Shown here one piece after another: positions 16,905 to 26,024 of a stretch of DNA of 64,000 bases. Made by a program: the position numbers and the translations under genes. Origin of the DNA: Gammaproteobacteria bacterium (GTDB taxonomy: Bacteria; Pseudomonadota; Gammaproteobacteria; Xanthomonadales; Wenzhouxiangellaceae); the NCBI GenBank assembly GCA_009908385.1, contig JAAAPE010000075.1:62001-126000 (forward strand), given 5' to 3'. Each line of letters begins with the position of its first letter. Position 1 is the stretch's first letter. The notes beneath the pieces were generated by a model, which did not search any database, was not told the DNA's origin, and saw nothing but the letters and a program-made list of their open reading frames with translations.

Positions 16905-17882
16905 ATGGTCGAAAACACCAATATCTTTACCCGGGCACAGGTTCATGGGCCACCCGATTACGGTGCTCCGCTTCCAGAGGGTAGCTATCCGAGAATTGGC
17001 AAGCCTTTCAAGTCCTACTGGATGGGAAAGATCGGCGACGCACAGATCGGTCCGATCTACCTGGGCTCCTATGGCGTGGCCTCGCTGCTCGCCGGTTTCA
17101 TCGCGATCGAAATCATCGGCCTGAACATGTGGGCGTCGGTCGGATGGGATCCGGTCGAGTTCATCCGGCAGTTGCCATGGCTTGCCCTCGAGCCGCCACC
17201 TCCGGAATACGGCCTGAGCCTGCCGCCGCTCAATCAGGGCGGTTGGTGGCTGATGGCGGGTTTCTTCCTGACCCTGTCGCTCCTGCTCTGGTGGGTGCGA
17301 ATGTACACGCGGGCCAGGGCGCTGGGGCTGGGTACGCACGTTGCCTGGGCATTCATGTCGGCGATCTGGTTATACCTCGTGCTGGGCTTCATAAGGCCCA
17401 TAGCGATGGGTAGCTGGAGTGAAGCGGTACCCTTCGGGATCTTCCCGCACCTGGACTGGACCGCGGCCTTCTCGATCCGCTACGGCAACCTCTTCTACAA
17501 CCCCTTCCACATGCTTTCGATCGCGTTCCTGTACGGCTCCGTACTGTTGTTCGCAATGCATGGGGGAACCGTGCTTGCAACCAGCCGGTTCGGCGCGGAG
17601 CGTGAAATCGAACAGGCGTACGACCGGGGCACCGCTTTCGAGCGAGGTGCGCTCTTCTGGCGCTGGACGATGGGCTTCTGCGCCAACGCCGAATCGATTC
17701 ACCGTTGGGCCTGGTGGTTCGCGGTGCTGGTTCCGCTCACCGGCGGCATCGGTATCCTGCTGACCGGCACGGTCGTCGAGAACTGGTACCTGTGGGGCAT
17801 GAAACACGGCCTGGTGCCGCCCTATCCGGAAACCGGGGTGGCGGATCCCGCCGCCGCGGCGATGCAGGGAGCTGAACAATGA
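16905..17882 (+). CDS. pufM: photosynthetic reaction centre M subunit
   Basis: A 325-residue partner of PufL. It has five helices, [17 protein letters not shown] with the special-pair His and the Tyr equivalent to M210, AMHGG and ESIHRWAWW (Fe ligands of the His219/His266 type), and the glutamate Fe ligand in FGAEREIEQ. The C-terminal extension past the last helix ([21 protein letters not shown]) is the type found in species with a bound tetraheme cytochrome, matching the pufC gene that overlaps it by 4 bp (ATGA). Confidence 0.98.
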   Translation: MVENTNIFTRAQVHGPPDYGAPLPEGSYPRIGKPFKSYWMGKIGDAQIGPIYLGSYGVASLLAGFIAIEIIGLNMWASVGWDPVEFIRQLPWLALEPPPPEYGLSLPPLNQGGWWLMAGFFLTLSLLLWWVRMYTRARALGLGTHVAWAFMSAIWLYLVLGFIRPIAMGSWSEAVPFGIFPHLDWTAAFSIRYGNLFYNPFHMLSIAFLYGSVLLFAMHGGTVLATSRFGAEREIEQAYDRGTAFERGALFWRWTMGFCANAESIHRWAWWFAVLVPLTGGIGILLTGTVVENWYLWGMKHGLVPPYPETGVADPAAAAMQGAEQ

Positions 17883-19027
17883 AGATACTCGCCTGGTTCA
17901 TCGGTTTCATCTTCCTCATTCTGACCGGCTTCATGCTGCTGACCGCCGGTTGGGAAGCGCCGCCAATGGACTCCGAGCAGAGCGGATTCCGGGGAACCGG
18001 AATGGTCCAGGTGAGCAACCCCCGGGTCGATCCGGCCCGATTGCAGGCCCAGCTCGAGATGGTGCCCGAGATATCGCCCCTGCCGGAAGACGGTGGGGGG
18101 CCGCGCGCCGGGGACATTTACCAGAACGTGCAGGTTCTGGGCGACCTGTCGGTGGCGCGATTTACCCGGATCATGCAGCAAATGACCGAGTGGGTGACGC
18201 CGGAAGAAGGTTGCGCGGGTTGTCATGTGCTCAACAATCTCGCGGACGATAGCGTCTACCGAAAGGACGTCTCGCGCCACATGATCCGGATGACGCAAGC
18301 GATCAACAGTGGCTGGGAGAACCACGTCCAGGCGACCGGGGTGACCTGCTATACCTGTCACCGAGGTCAGAACGTTCCCGAGTACACCTGGTTCAATGCC
18401 GACCCCGCCGCCGAATCCGGCCGGGGACTCGTCGGCTGGCGGGCGGGTCAGAACCGCGCCGCGGAACAAGTGGGCCTGACTTCACTGCCCGAGGATCCGT
18501 TTGGCGACTACCTCGAGGGTACCGACGAGATCCGCATTGCCGGACGGACCGCGCTACCGGAAGCCGACAAGCCCGGGACCAGCATTCAGCACACCGAGGA
18601 GACCTACGCACTGATGATGCATATGTCCACCTCGCTGGATGTCAATTGCACCTACTGCCACAACAGTCGCGATTTCGGAAGCTGGGAGCAGAGCAACCCC
18701 GCGCGTGTCTCCGCCTATCACGGGATTCGCATGGCCCAGACGCTCAATCTGGAGCACGTCGCTCCGGTGAGCGATCTGCTCCCGCCCGATCGTCTCGGAC
18801 CCACGGGCGAAGGCCGCAAGGTGAATTGCACGACGTGCCACCAGGGCGTCAACAAGCCGCTGGGCGGCCTGCAGATGGCGGAGAATTTCCCCTCCCTGTA
18901 CGGTGAGTCAGTGAGTTCACAGGCGTCTGCCGAGCGCGAGGAACAGTCGGGAGAGTTGGTGAGCGCGATCCCCGGAAGCGGGAACCCGGTCGGGACGGCG
19001 CCCGATTCTCCCGCCGGTCCGCGCTGA
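17879..19027 (+). CDS. pufC: reaction centre tetraheme cytochrome c subunit
   Basis: A 382-residue periplasmic subunit that re-reduces the photo-oxidised special pair. Four CxxCH haem sites: Cys112-His116, Cys157-His161, Cys257-His261 and Cys317-His321, in the family's two-pair arrangement. The N-terminus has a membrane helix (residues 3-23), but where many PufC proteins have a lipobox cysteine this one reads TAGWEAPP (Trp25), so it is probably held by an uncleaved helix rather than by lipid. The Ser/Pro/Gly-rich tail after residue 340 is non-conserved. The ATG overlaps the pufM stop (ATGA). Last gene of the puf set. Confidence 0.97.
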   Translation: MKILAWFIGFIFLILTGFMLLTAGWEAPPMDSEQSGFRGTGMVQVSNPRVDPARLQAQLEMVPEISPLPEDGGGPRAGDIYQNVQVLGDLSVARFTRIMQQMTEWVTPEEGCAGCHVLNNLADDSVYRKDVSRHMIRMTQAINSGWENHVQATGVTCYTCHRGQNVPEYTWFNADPAAESGRGLVGWRAGQNRAAEQVGLTSLPEDPFGDYLEGTDEIRIAGRTALPEADKPGTSIQHTEETYALMMHMSTSLDVNCTYCHNSRDFGSWEQSNPARVSAYHGIRMAQTLNLEHVAPVSDLLPPDRLGPTGEGRKVNCTTCHQGVNKPLGGLQMAENFPSLYGESVSSQASAEREEQSGELVSAIPGSGNPVGTAPDSPAGPR

Positions 19028-19052
19028 CGCGCTGCTGGCCGGTCAAGCCAGG

Positions 19053-19075
19053 CCGACCTCATGTCGCGAGGTCGG
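19053..19075. terminator. hairpin in the pufC / alpha-beta hydrolase convergent gap
   Basis: Perfect 8-bp stem CCGACCTC/GAGGTCGG with a 7-nt loop, 26 bp after pufC. No T-tract follows on either strand, so it may act as an mRNA 3' barrier rather than as an intrinsic terminator. Confidence 0.4.
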
Positions 19076-19170
19076 TCTGAGGCTCGACTTGCCCGCGAGC
19101 GTGCCTTCTCAGGGACGTGATCATACGTGGGTTGCGACGGGTATGCCTGGCTGTTGCCTTTTCGGGCGAT

Positions 19171-20145
19171 TCAGCCGCCCTCGTCCTGGTCGACTGAATC
19201 GCTCGCTTGCCCGGCAGCTGCCAGCCCGAGGAATTTCTCGTATTCGTCCACGAAAGTCGTCGGAATCTCGAAGTACGGGAGCGCACCGGTCGGGAAGCGG
19301 GTCATCCGCCAGTTCGGTTTTCTCGAGATGGCATCGGTCCGGGAAAAATCCGTGAAGCCGCCCCGCACGCCGTGCGAGAGCCAGACAGGCTGGGTCAGCC
19401 TTTCGTAGGTCGTCAGGATATCGGCGCTGAACAGGTAGCCGGAGAGAAAGTGAAACGGCGCCCGATGCGCATCCGGATATCGGGCCAGTCGGCAGGATGT
19501 CCGGAACATTTCCTCATCGATCTCCTTGCGCCCCCAGGTTTTGCGCAGAAAGAAGCGAATGCTCGGCGCGCTCGTCAGTAATGCGAACAGCGCCCGCCCC
19601 AGCAGCGGCAGGGTCAGGATGCGATAGGCCATCGGTATCCGACAGTCGGCATCCGGAGGCCCCCTGGAGGGCGAGTTTCGCGCGAAACCGGTCGGGCTGA
19701 CCAGGGCCAGGCTGCGAATCGAGCCGGGCGAGGCGATTGCGGCCTTGGCGAGAAACTCGCAGGAGAGCGACACGGCCAGCGCATCGATCGGCGATTGGTC
19801 GTTGTCCGAGCGGATGTCCGATATGACGGCAAGGAGCGCGTCGACCATCAGACCCTGGCAATAGGTCCGGTCGCTGCGTTCTGAGTAACCGTAGCCGGGA
19901 AGGTCGATTGCATAGGTTCGACGCCTTGCCCTGAACGCGTCGAACAAGGGCCGGACCTCGTGTGCCGAAGCCGAGGCATTGATGCTGTGCACGAGCAGGA
20001 GCGGAGGCGGTTGCCCTGGACCGTGTGACGGACCAGCCGGAGCCGGCCCGTCGACGTAGTAGCTGACGAGCCCTGCCCGATGATCGTGAACTTCCCGTCT
20101 CTCTCCGGCGAGTACGTGAGGCAGAGCCTGGGGCGGTTGCGTCAT
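19171..20145 (-). CDS. alpha/beta-hydrolase fold protein of the photosynthesis cluster
   Basis: A 324-residue alpha/beta hydrolase fold: strand PPLLLVHSINASAS (residues 47-60), DLPGYGYSER (81-90), nucleophile-elbow region ALAVSLSCEF (122-131), and a C-terminal cap. The usual HGxG oxyanion loop reads HSIN, and the GxSxG elbow reads SLSCE (Ser128 central), so catalysis may be altered or lost. It is the last gene of the minus-strand puh run, 49 bp after puhE, where other purple bacteria often carry acsF or hemA. Position suggests a role in pigment or complex biogenesis, but the substrate is unknown. It is distinct from BchO in this window, which keeps an HSAGA-type elbow. Confidence 0.75.
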   Translation of the reverse strand: MTQPPQALPHVLAGERREVHDHRAGLVSYYVDGPAPAGPSHGPGQPPPLLLVHSINASASAHEVRPLFDAFRARRRTYAIDLPGYGYSERSDRTYCQGLMVDALLAVISDIRSDNDQSPIDALAVSLSCEFLAKAAIASPGSIRSLALVSPTGFARNSPSRGPPDADCRIPMAYRILTLPLLGRALFALLTSAPSIRFFLRKTWGRKEIDEEMFRTSCRLARYPDAHRAPFHFLSGYLFSADILTTYERLTQPVWLSHGVRGGFTDFSRTDAISRKPNWRMTRFPTGALPYFEIPTTFVDEYEKFLGLAAAGQASDSVDQDEGG

Positions 20146-20194
20146 CCCCGGCTTCCGATGCGGGTCCGGGAGAGTCCGGCGAGGTCGCGCATGC

Positions 20195-21091
20195 TCAGGC
20201 GTTGGCGGATCGGGTGGATGGTTTGATGGAGTTCTTTTCCTCCGCAGGCGTTCCTGCAGAGTCTCCCGTGTCGTACCCGGCTGTTACGGACTGCCTTCGA
20301 CTCCCGGTCGATTCGGAACTTTCGGTATCCGCTGCGGACGGCTCGATGCTCCAACGCCAGAGTGCCTCGGCCGGAATCGGAAGAATCATGAACCAGTGCT
20401 CGATGACCGCGAGCGCCATCAGTGAAGCCAGCAAGACGAAACCAGCGGTCGCGAAAGCGCCCCCGTCCGTCGTGCTCGCCTGCTGAATCAGCAGGGTCGT
20501 GATGATCGTCCCCGCGGTGACCGAAAACGGAAACAGGAGATTCATCGACTTCTGGCGGAAGAAGCTCGTCAGGTAATCAAGGCGTTCGGGAATGAACTCG
20601 GTATTGAGGTTCCTCACCCCGAGAAAGACATTGAGCTTGGCGCTGACATGCATGCCCCAGAGCAGGAGAAAAGTCCACAGACCGAAGGCATTGGGTTGTC
20701 CCCATGTCATCCAGATCATCAGGCCGGCGGTGGCGATGATGGCCAGCTCGTGATAGAGGCTGGTTGCAATGGCGAGGAAGAAACGCTCGAGTCGGCCGCA
20801 GTCCGGCGGACAGCGCTCTCGCCTCGGGCCCGTGATGATCCCCATGTAGTAGCTCATGGTGTGCCAGCCCCAGATCACCAGCCCGCAGGTAAACGCGATG
20901 AAGACCGCCCCGACCGATCGGGATTCGGCGCTCGCCCAGAGGCCGTACAGGGCGACAGCAAGGACGATCGAGCCTGCCAGCATGCTCCACCGGAAGGTGC
21001 GGGTGGGTCGGGCGTTCAGGTAGAAGACCACACCGGTGCTGAACCACCAGAGGAACGTCGCGAAAAGGATGGCCGTCAGGGTCAGCTGCAA
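20195..21091 (-). CDS. puhE: photosynthetic complex assembly protein PuhE (DUF3623 type)
   Basis: About 298 residues with seven or more membrane helices, including FATFLWWFSTGVVFYL at the start, FIAFTCGLVIWGWHTMSYYMGIITGP, LLLWGMHVSAKLNVFLGVRNLNTEF and VIEHWFMILPIP, all characteristic of the PuhE assembly factor needed for normal RC-LH1 levels. The open frame extends upstream into puhC. I place the start at a TTG (21091) preceded by AGGAAGGG, because the family begins just before the first helix. The Ser/Thr-rich C-terminal tail is not conserved. Third-generation position after puhB and puhC is standard. Confidence 0.9.
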   Translation of the reverse strand: MQLTLTAILFATFLWWFSTGVVFYLNARPTRTFRWSMLAGSIVLAVALYGLWASAESRSVGAVFIAFTCGLVIWGWHTMSYYMGIITGPRRERCPPDCGRLERFFLAIATSLYHELAIIATAGLMIWMTWGQPNAFGLWTFLLLWGMHVSAKLNVFLGVRNLNTEFIPERLDYLTSFFRQKSMNLLFPFSVTAGTIITTLLIQQASTTDGGAFATAGFVLLASLMALAVIEHWFMILPIPAEALWRWSIEPSAADTESSESTGSRRQSVTAGYDTGDSAGTPAEEKNSIKPSTRSANA

Positions 21092-21152
21092 GTGTAAGGT
21101 CCCTTCCTGGACGAGGAGCTCCCGGCTTCCGCACTGCTTTCCGGTTCGGCGT

Positions 21153-21629
21153 TCATTGCGGCTTCTCGTCGCTGGCCAGCATCGATCTGAAGGATTCGAT
21201 GTTGGTGGGCCCGAATGCGGGCAGGTAGATCCGTTCCCCGGTTTGCGGATCCTCGAGTACCAGGGTGCCGTTAGGCTCGGTGATGAGCAGGAACGGGTGT
21301 TCTCGCCCAATCCCGCTTGCCCGTCGAGATCGCGCCATGCTGCGCAGGACGCCGCGAATGAATCCGCCTTCGCCCGGCTGGACGACGTGAACGACACGAT
21401 CCGCAGCGTCGTCGGTGAGATCGTACACGAGCACCTGCCCGTTCGGACTGTCTTCGAATCGAAGCTCTCTGACCTCGAGCGGCCGATCGGAGGCGGGTAT
21501 CCGGGCGGTCGGGTCGAGGCCCGCGATACGGAAGGCGGCGACCGCCGTAATGGTGAGCAGAATCAGCACGCCGGCGGCGATGAGCGCTCCCTTGGGGACG
21601 TGTATCTGATGGCTGTGCTGCTCGGCCAT
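21153..21629 (-). CDS. puhC: photosynthetic complex assembly protein PuhC
   Basis: 158 residues from the ATG at 21629 (MAEQHSHQIHVPKGAL). An in-frame start further upstream would overlap puhB by 44 bp and adds non-family sequence. One N-terminal membrane helix (about 15-32), then a periplasmic domain with RELRFEDSPNGQVLVYD and the central VVHVVQPGEGGFIRGVLRSMARSRR, the PuhC signature. It helps organise LH1 around the reaction centre. It is 7 bp downstream of puhB and followed by puhE. Confidence 0.93.
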   Translation of the reverse strand: MAEQHSHQIHVPKGALIAAGVLILLTITAVAAFRIAGLDPTARIPASDRPLEVRELRFEDSPNGQVLVYDLTDDAADRVVHVVQPGEGGFIRGVLRSMARSRRASGIGREHPFLLITEPNGTLVLEDPQTGERIYLPAFGPTNIESFRSMLASDEKPQ

Positions 21630-21636
21630 GGGTGCT

Positions 21637-22281
21637 TCAGGAGGTTGCAGCGCGACGCCGACCCGACTCCAGGTCCTCACTGTCCTGCGCCGGCACGGAA
21701 TCGCCTGGTTGATCAGCCGCCAGCGCCCCGCCGAGAATCTCGGCTACCATGTGCGGTTGTTCGAGCGCGCGCAGCATCGGGGTTGGACGTTTCAGTCGCA
21801 GGAGCCGTACGTTCGGCCACAGCATGCTGTAGAGCAGACGGGGCCCCGACATCGTCAGTTCGATGTCGCCGGTCTCGTCGGTAAACGTCTTCATGTCGGC
21901 ACTGCTGACCTTGCGGAAGGGCAGGTTCACGGCGCTGGGCAGGGCGAGACCGGACTGAATGACGACGCGCCTGGTGGTGATCGTGTATACCGTGGTGCGC
22001 GCGTACAGCCAGGCGATGATCGCCAGCAAACCCAGTACGCCCAGCGCGGGCGGAATCGACCAGGCCAGCGAGCGCAGGAGGGCGATCCCTTCACGGGTTT
22101 CCAGGTAGGCGGACGTTGCAACCCAGGCGACGATGACGAGAAAGTAGAGCGCGATCTTGTCCAGCTGGAAAACGCGCCGGCTGAACGGTTTCCAGGCGGG
22201 AGAGTCCTGCCAGAGCACCTTTTCCCCTTCCGGTAGCGGCTCCGGAAGGGGCTTGATGGCCTTGACCCTGATCTCGCTCAA
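21637..22281 (-). CDS. puhB: photosynthetic complex assembly protein PuhB
   Basis: 214 residues: an N-terminal EPLPEGEKVLWQDSPAWKPFSRRVF segment, two to three membrane helices (about 42-60 and 78-95), and a bacterial PH-like domain (TTVYTITTRRVVIQSGLALPSAVNLPF). PuhB is a dimeric assembly factor for the reaction centre. Its start overlaps the end of puhA by 4 bp. The C-terminal 30 residues are hydrophilic and variable. Order puhA-puhB-puhC-puhE is the conserved one. Confidence 0.94.
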   Translation of the reverse strand: MSEIRVKAIKPLPEPLPEGEKVLWQDSPAWKPFSRRVFQLDKIALYFLVIVAWVATSAYLETREGIALLRSLAWSIPPALGVLGLLAIIAWLYARTTVYTITTRRVVIQSGLALPSAVNLPFRKVSSADMKTFTDETGDIELTMSGPRLLYSMLWPNVRLLRLKRPTPMLRALEQPHMVAEILGGALAADQPGDSVPAQDSEDLESGRRRAATS

Positions 22282-23108
22282 ATGAGCGGTTCCTGGCGTG
22301 AAGGACGGCCGTACAGGTGACCGCTGGAGTAATAGGCGGTGATCCGGTCTTCCTCCAGTCGGGTGATCTGCTCGTCGCTCGCGGTACGAGGCACGTGCGC
22401 GAAATGCTCGGCCATGATCGATACCACGCGAATCTGCTTACGCCCGAAACTGACGTTGGCGAAACCGTAGGGCAACAGCGGATTCTGCGCCGTTGATGCG
22501 GGCTGGGCGCCATATTCGGCTTCGTCGCCGCCACCGGTGTCGTCCAGGTCGACCTCGAAGAACAGGATCCTGTGCTCGGCCCGGTCCACCCAGAGGTCCT
22601 TGACGGTTCCGACGGCCTTGCCGTTGGCGGCGATGACCGCCATGCCGCGCGGATCCGGATCATTGGGCTCCACCATGAAGTCCCTGGCGACCCGCATTGG
22701 CACCACCTTCGGGGTTCCTTCGATCGTCAGGTCGGGCACGTCGTCCCGGTTCGCGTAGCTTGCCGGTCCGACGCCGTCGCGCATCGGATCGCCGGTCGGC
22801 ACCAGGGGCGCTCCGTCCCAGGCCGCCGCTTTCTCGGTGCCCGGAATGTCGCCGGCCGGCGACTCGGGGTGCGGTGCCTTGCGCGTGCCCTGGCCGAGCG
22901 GTAGACGATACTCCTTGGGCTCGGGAGGCTTCGGGAAGCCCACCACGTTCACGCGGGGTGCGCGATCACTACGGTCCGATTCGAGCGGGTAGCCTTCGCG
23001 CTTGTCCTCCCGTCGGAGGTAAATGATCAATCCGGCAAAGAAGATCCAGAATGCGTACAGAACGAGCTGTGCGACGTCCATGTAACCAGTAATTGCACCT
23101 GTGGGCAT
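22278..23108 (-). CDS. puhA: photosynthetic reaction centre H subunit
   Basis: 276 residues with a single N-terminal membrane helix (about 11-30, VAQLVLYAFWIFFAGLIIYL) followed by RREDKREGYPLE, and a cytoplasmic beta-rich domain that caps the L/M dimer and guides proton uptake to QB. Conserved pieces include FPKPPEPKEYRLPLG, VPMRVARDFMVEPNDPDPRGM, and VGTVKDLWVDRAEHRILFFEV. It is 24 bp downstream of lhaA and overlaps puhB by 4 bp. Confidence 0.97.
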   Translation of the reverse strand: MPTGAITGYMDVAQLVLYAFWIFFAGLIIYLRREDKREGYPLESDRSDRAPRVNVVGFPKPPEPKEYRLPLGQGTRKAPHPESPAGDIPGTEKAAAWDGAPLVPTGDPMRDGVGPASYANRDDVPDLTIEGTPKVVPMRVARDFMVEPNDPDPRGMAVIAANGKAVGTVKDLWVDRAEHRILFFEVDLDDTGGGDEAEYGAQPASTAQNPLLPYGFANVSFGRKQIRVVSIMAEHFAHVPRTASDEQITRLEEDRITAYYSSGHLYGRPSRQEPLI

Positions 23109-23132
23109 GACGCGTTCTCCTGTTGCGCCGGG

Positions 23133-24587
23133 TCATTCCGGCATCTGGTCGAGACCGAATCGCTTTCGAGTGACTGCGACTGAACGACCGCGCTGCCACG
23201 GTTTGGCCAATGGTCCGACAATTGCCAATGTTATGAACAATACAACAACTTCGAGTTGATAAACAAATCCGTAGCCGACGGCCGGGCCCGATAATGCCGG
23301 CCCCAGATGGCCCTCGACGGCGAGGCCGTCGACGAAGTCCCGGAGCCCGCCGCCGAGGGCGATGCCTGTCCCGATGGCGGTCGCCTGCACGGCACCCCAG
23401 GCGCCCAGCACGAGCCCGTTGTCGCTGTCTCCGGCCATATCCATGGCCGCGGTCAGCGTGCTGACCGCGAACAGGCCGCCACCGAATCCGATCAGTATGG
23501 TGCCGGCCCTGAAAATCAGACTCGATTCCAACGGCGCGGCGAGCACCACGGCCGTGAATCCGGCTATGCCGACCAGCAGCCCCGTGGCCGCAAGACGGTG
23601 AGGATCGCCACCCCGACCCAGGGAGCGTGCGGCATAGCCGAAGGCGGCCAGTGCGCCACCGGCCAGCAGGGCCGTCAGGATTGTCGTTGCGCTCACGCTC
23701 AGGCCCAGTACTTCGGCACCGTAGGGTTCGAGCAGGATGTCCTGCATGCTGAACGCGGCGCTCCCGAGACCCACGGCCACGAGAAAGCGACGCATGCCAG
23801 CCTGGCGAATCAGGCTGCGCCAGGCTTCCCGGAAGCTCGGGCGCGGAAGCTCCATGGACGTGCGGGCCGGATCGCGAGGCTCCTGTTTCCACAGGGCCAG
23901 ACAGTTCAGGATCATCGTGGCGAGCGCCGCTCCCTGGATCACCCGGATCAGTCGAATCTGCCCGAAGTCGGCCAGGGCCAGCGCGAAGATCAGGGCGCTG
24001 CCGACCATGCCCATCAGCAGCATGACGTAGAGCAGCGCGATGACCCGGGGCCGGGACGCCTCCGGCGCGAGATCGCCGGCCAGGGCCAGTCCGGCGGTTT
24101 GCGCGGTATGCATGCCCGCTCCGGTGAGCAGGAAGGCCAGTGCCGCGCCGATCACGCCGATCCACGCGGGTCCTTGGCCGTCGCCGGAAAGCACGAGCAG
24201 CGCGAAGGGCATGATCGCCAGGCCGCCGAACTGCATCAGCGTCCCGAACCAGATGAAGGGCACCCGACGCCATCCGAGCACCGAGCGGTGGGTGTCGGAG
24301 CGAAATCCGATCAGTGCTCGCAACGGGGCGAACACCAGCGGCAACGAAACCATTGTCGCGATCAGCCAGGCCGGAACACCGAGCTCGAAGATCATGACCC
24401 GGTTGAGCGTGCCGGTCAGGAGCACCACGGCCATGCCCACCGAAATCTGGAAAAGCGACAGGCGCAGCAGCCGGCCCAGCGGCAGCTGGTCGCTGGCGGC
24501 ATCGGCGAACGGCAGCATTTCGGGACCGAAGCGGGTCCATGCCTTTGCGAGACTGAGATCGTTTCGCTTCATTCGCGCGATGCCCAT
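23133..24587 (-). CDS. lhaA: LH1 assembly protein, PucC/LhaA family (BCD transporter)
   Basis: A 484-residue, twelve-helix major-facilitator relative of PucC that shepherds LH1 assembly, possibly delivering bacteriochlorophyll. The first conserved block RLLRLSLFQISVGMAVVLLTGTLNRVMIFELG is near residues 39-70, followed by RALIGFRSDTHRSVLGWRRVPFIW, both diagnostic. Alternative start: the second methionine, at 24572. Direct linkage upstream of puhA matches other purple bacteria and supports LhaA over PucC. A second family member is at 32457-33836. The usual bchM/bchL neighbours upstream are absent. Confidence 0.93.
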   Translation of the reverse strand: MGIARMKRNDLSLAKAWTRFGPEMLPFADAASDQLPLGRLLRLSLFQISVGMAVVLLTGTLNRVMIFELGVPAWLIATMVSLPLVFAPLRALIGFRSDTHRSVLGWRRVPFIWFGTLMQFGGLAIMPFALLVLSGDGQGPAWIGVIGAALAFLLTGAGMHTAQTAGLALAGDLAPEASRPRVIALLYVMLLMGMVGSALIFALALADFGQIRLIRVIQGAALATMILNCLALWKQEPRDPARTSMELPRPSFREAWRSLIRQAGMRRFLVAVGLGSAAFSMQDILLEPYGAEVLGLSVSATTILTALLAGGALAAFGYAARSLGRGGDPHRLAATGLLVGIAGFTAVVLAAPLESSLIFRAGTILIGFGGGLFAVSTLTAAMDMAGDSDNGLVLGAWGAVQATAIGTGIALGGGLRDFVDGLAVEGHLGPALSGPAVGYGFVYQLEVVVLFITLAIVGPLAKPWQRGRSVAVTRKRFGLDQMPE

Positions 24588-24984
24588 GGCGGTAAAATCC
24601 CCGGCCCGCCTTGCGTCCGGGCGAAGCCCGCGGTTTCGGCGCCGTTGAACGCGTTCGAGGGCGCGGTGTGAAAGCGATCTGCGGAGCTCGTGGAACGCTC
24701 AAGCCGATGCGTCGTGAGCCTAAGCTCACGTGTCGAGTGTCGTGTCACGCAGACTCGCGGCCGTGTCTTCATGGTTCGATCCGGTCGCTGAGTAGTCCCC
24801 TGACCGGTTTGATCTCCCATATCGAAATTAAACTCCGGCGCTACGCATGTCAATCAATACGCGATCGCGGCCGAGCGCTCGTTGACCTGTATCAACAGCC
24901 CTTCTGGATGACGCCGGATCATCCGCCTCGATGGGCGCCCGTGAAGCCGGTCAACGGGCGTCTTTGTGGGGTAGACTTCAGGGT
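24588..24984. promoter_or_regulatory. lhaA/bchG divergent spacer with an 18-bp palindrome
   Basis: About 400 bp without a credible gene between divergent lhaA and bchG. It contains CGTGAGCCTAAGCTCACG (24713-24730), a perfect palindrome of 7-bp arms separated by 4 bp, a plausible operator for a dimeric regulator controlling both directions. No TGT-N12-ACA (PpsR) or TTGAT-N4-ATCAA (FNR) site was seen here. Confidence 0.35.
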
Positions 24985-25872
24985 ATGGCCGCTCCGTTTT
25001 CGCCCAAGACCGTTCTGGAACTGCTCAAGCCAGTGACGTGGTTCGCGCCGGTATGGGCGTTCGGTTGCGGTATCGTCTCGGCCGGCGTTGCGATTCAGGA
25101 TCGGTGGCTGTTCGCGCTCGGCGGATTGCTGTTGGCCGGACCACTGGTTTGCGGGACCAGCCAGGCGGTCAACGACTGGTTCGATCGCCATGTCGATGCC
25201 ATCAATGAACCGAATCGTCCCATTCCTTCCGGGCGCATTCCGGGTCGCTGGGGGCTGTACATCAGTCTGATCGGCAGCGCTGTTTCACTCCTGGTCGCGG
25301 CGCTTCTGGGTGTCTGGGTGTTCGCGGCCACGGCCATCGCGCTGTTACTGGCGTGGATGTACAGCATGCCCCCGTTCCGGCTCAAGCAGAACGGCTGGTG
25401 GGGCAACGCGGCGGTTGGCTTCAGCTACGAGGGGATTGCCTGGTTCACCGGCGCGGCGGCCATGTTGTCCGGTTTCCCGGGCTGGCCGATCGTGGTTCTC
25501 GCCGTGCTCTACAGCCTCGGTGCCCACGGCATCATGACGCTCAACGACTTCAAGTCGGTCGAGGGTGACAAGCGCATGGGGCTGGCTTCGCTGCCGGTTC
25601 AACTCGGCGTCGATCGTGCGGCGCGACTTGCCTGCGTGGTCATGTCCGTTCCGCAGCTCGTGGTCATCGTCCTGCTGCTTGCCTGGGATCGTCCCTATCA
25701 TGCGGCGACGGTCGTGGGGCTGCTCGCGTTGCAGATGGTGCTGATGGTTCGAATGATCGAAAAACCACGGGAGCGCGCCCCCTGGTACAACGCCACCGGC
25801 ACCTCGCTCTACGTGCTCGGCATGCTGGTATCGGCCTTTGCGGTGAGGAACCTGTTGCCGGCCACGGTCTGA
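24985..25872 (+). CDS. bchG: bacteriochlorophyll synthase
   Basis: A 295-residue UbiA-type prenyltransferase that esterifies bacteriochlorophyllide a with geranylgeranyl (or phytyl) diphosphate in the membrane. The ATG at 24985 places the family N-terminus VLELLKPVTWFAPVWAFGCG at residues 10-29. The catalytic Asp-rich motif NDWFDRHVDAINEPNRPIPSG is at 63-83, and the second, LNDFKSVEGDKRMG, near 187-200. It leads the plus-strand set bchG-bchP-tspO-bchO. Confidence 0.96.
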   Translation: MAAPFSPKTVLELLKPVTWFAPVWAFGCGIVSAGVAIQDRWLFALGGLLLAGPLVCGTSQAVNDWFDRHVDAINEPNRPIPSGRIPGRWGLYISLIGSAVSLLVAALLGVWVFAATAIALLLAWMYSMPPFRLKQNGWWGNAAVGFSYEGIAWFTGAAAMLSGFPGWPIVVLAVLYSLGAHGIMTLNDFKSVEGDKRMGLASLPVQLGVDRAARLACVVMSVPQLVVIVLLLAWDRPYHAATVVGLLALQMVLMVRMIEKPRERAPWYNATGTSLYVLGMLVSAFAVRNLLPATV

Positions 25873-26024
25873 CCCCGGCTCATCGCGGACGATTCGCCGC
25901 CCCGCCGATCATCGAAGGCCGCCGGAAGCATGTCGTCGTCACATGGCCGTTGAGCGGGCCGGGGCACACTTGCGGCCGGGGATGCGCAGCGGTATCTTTT
26001 TCCTGCACACGGAGAGCGACGATC

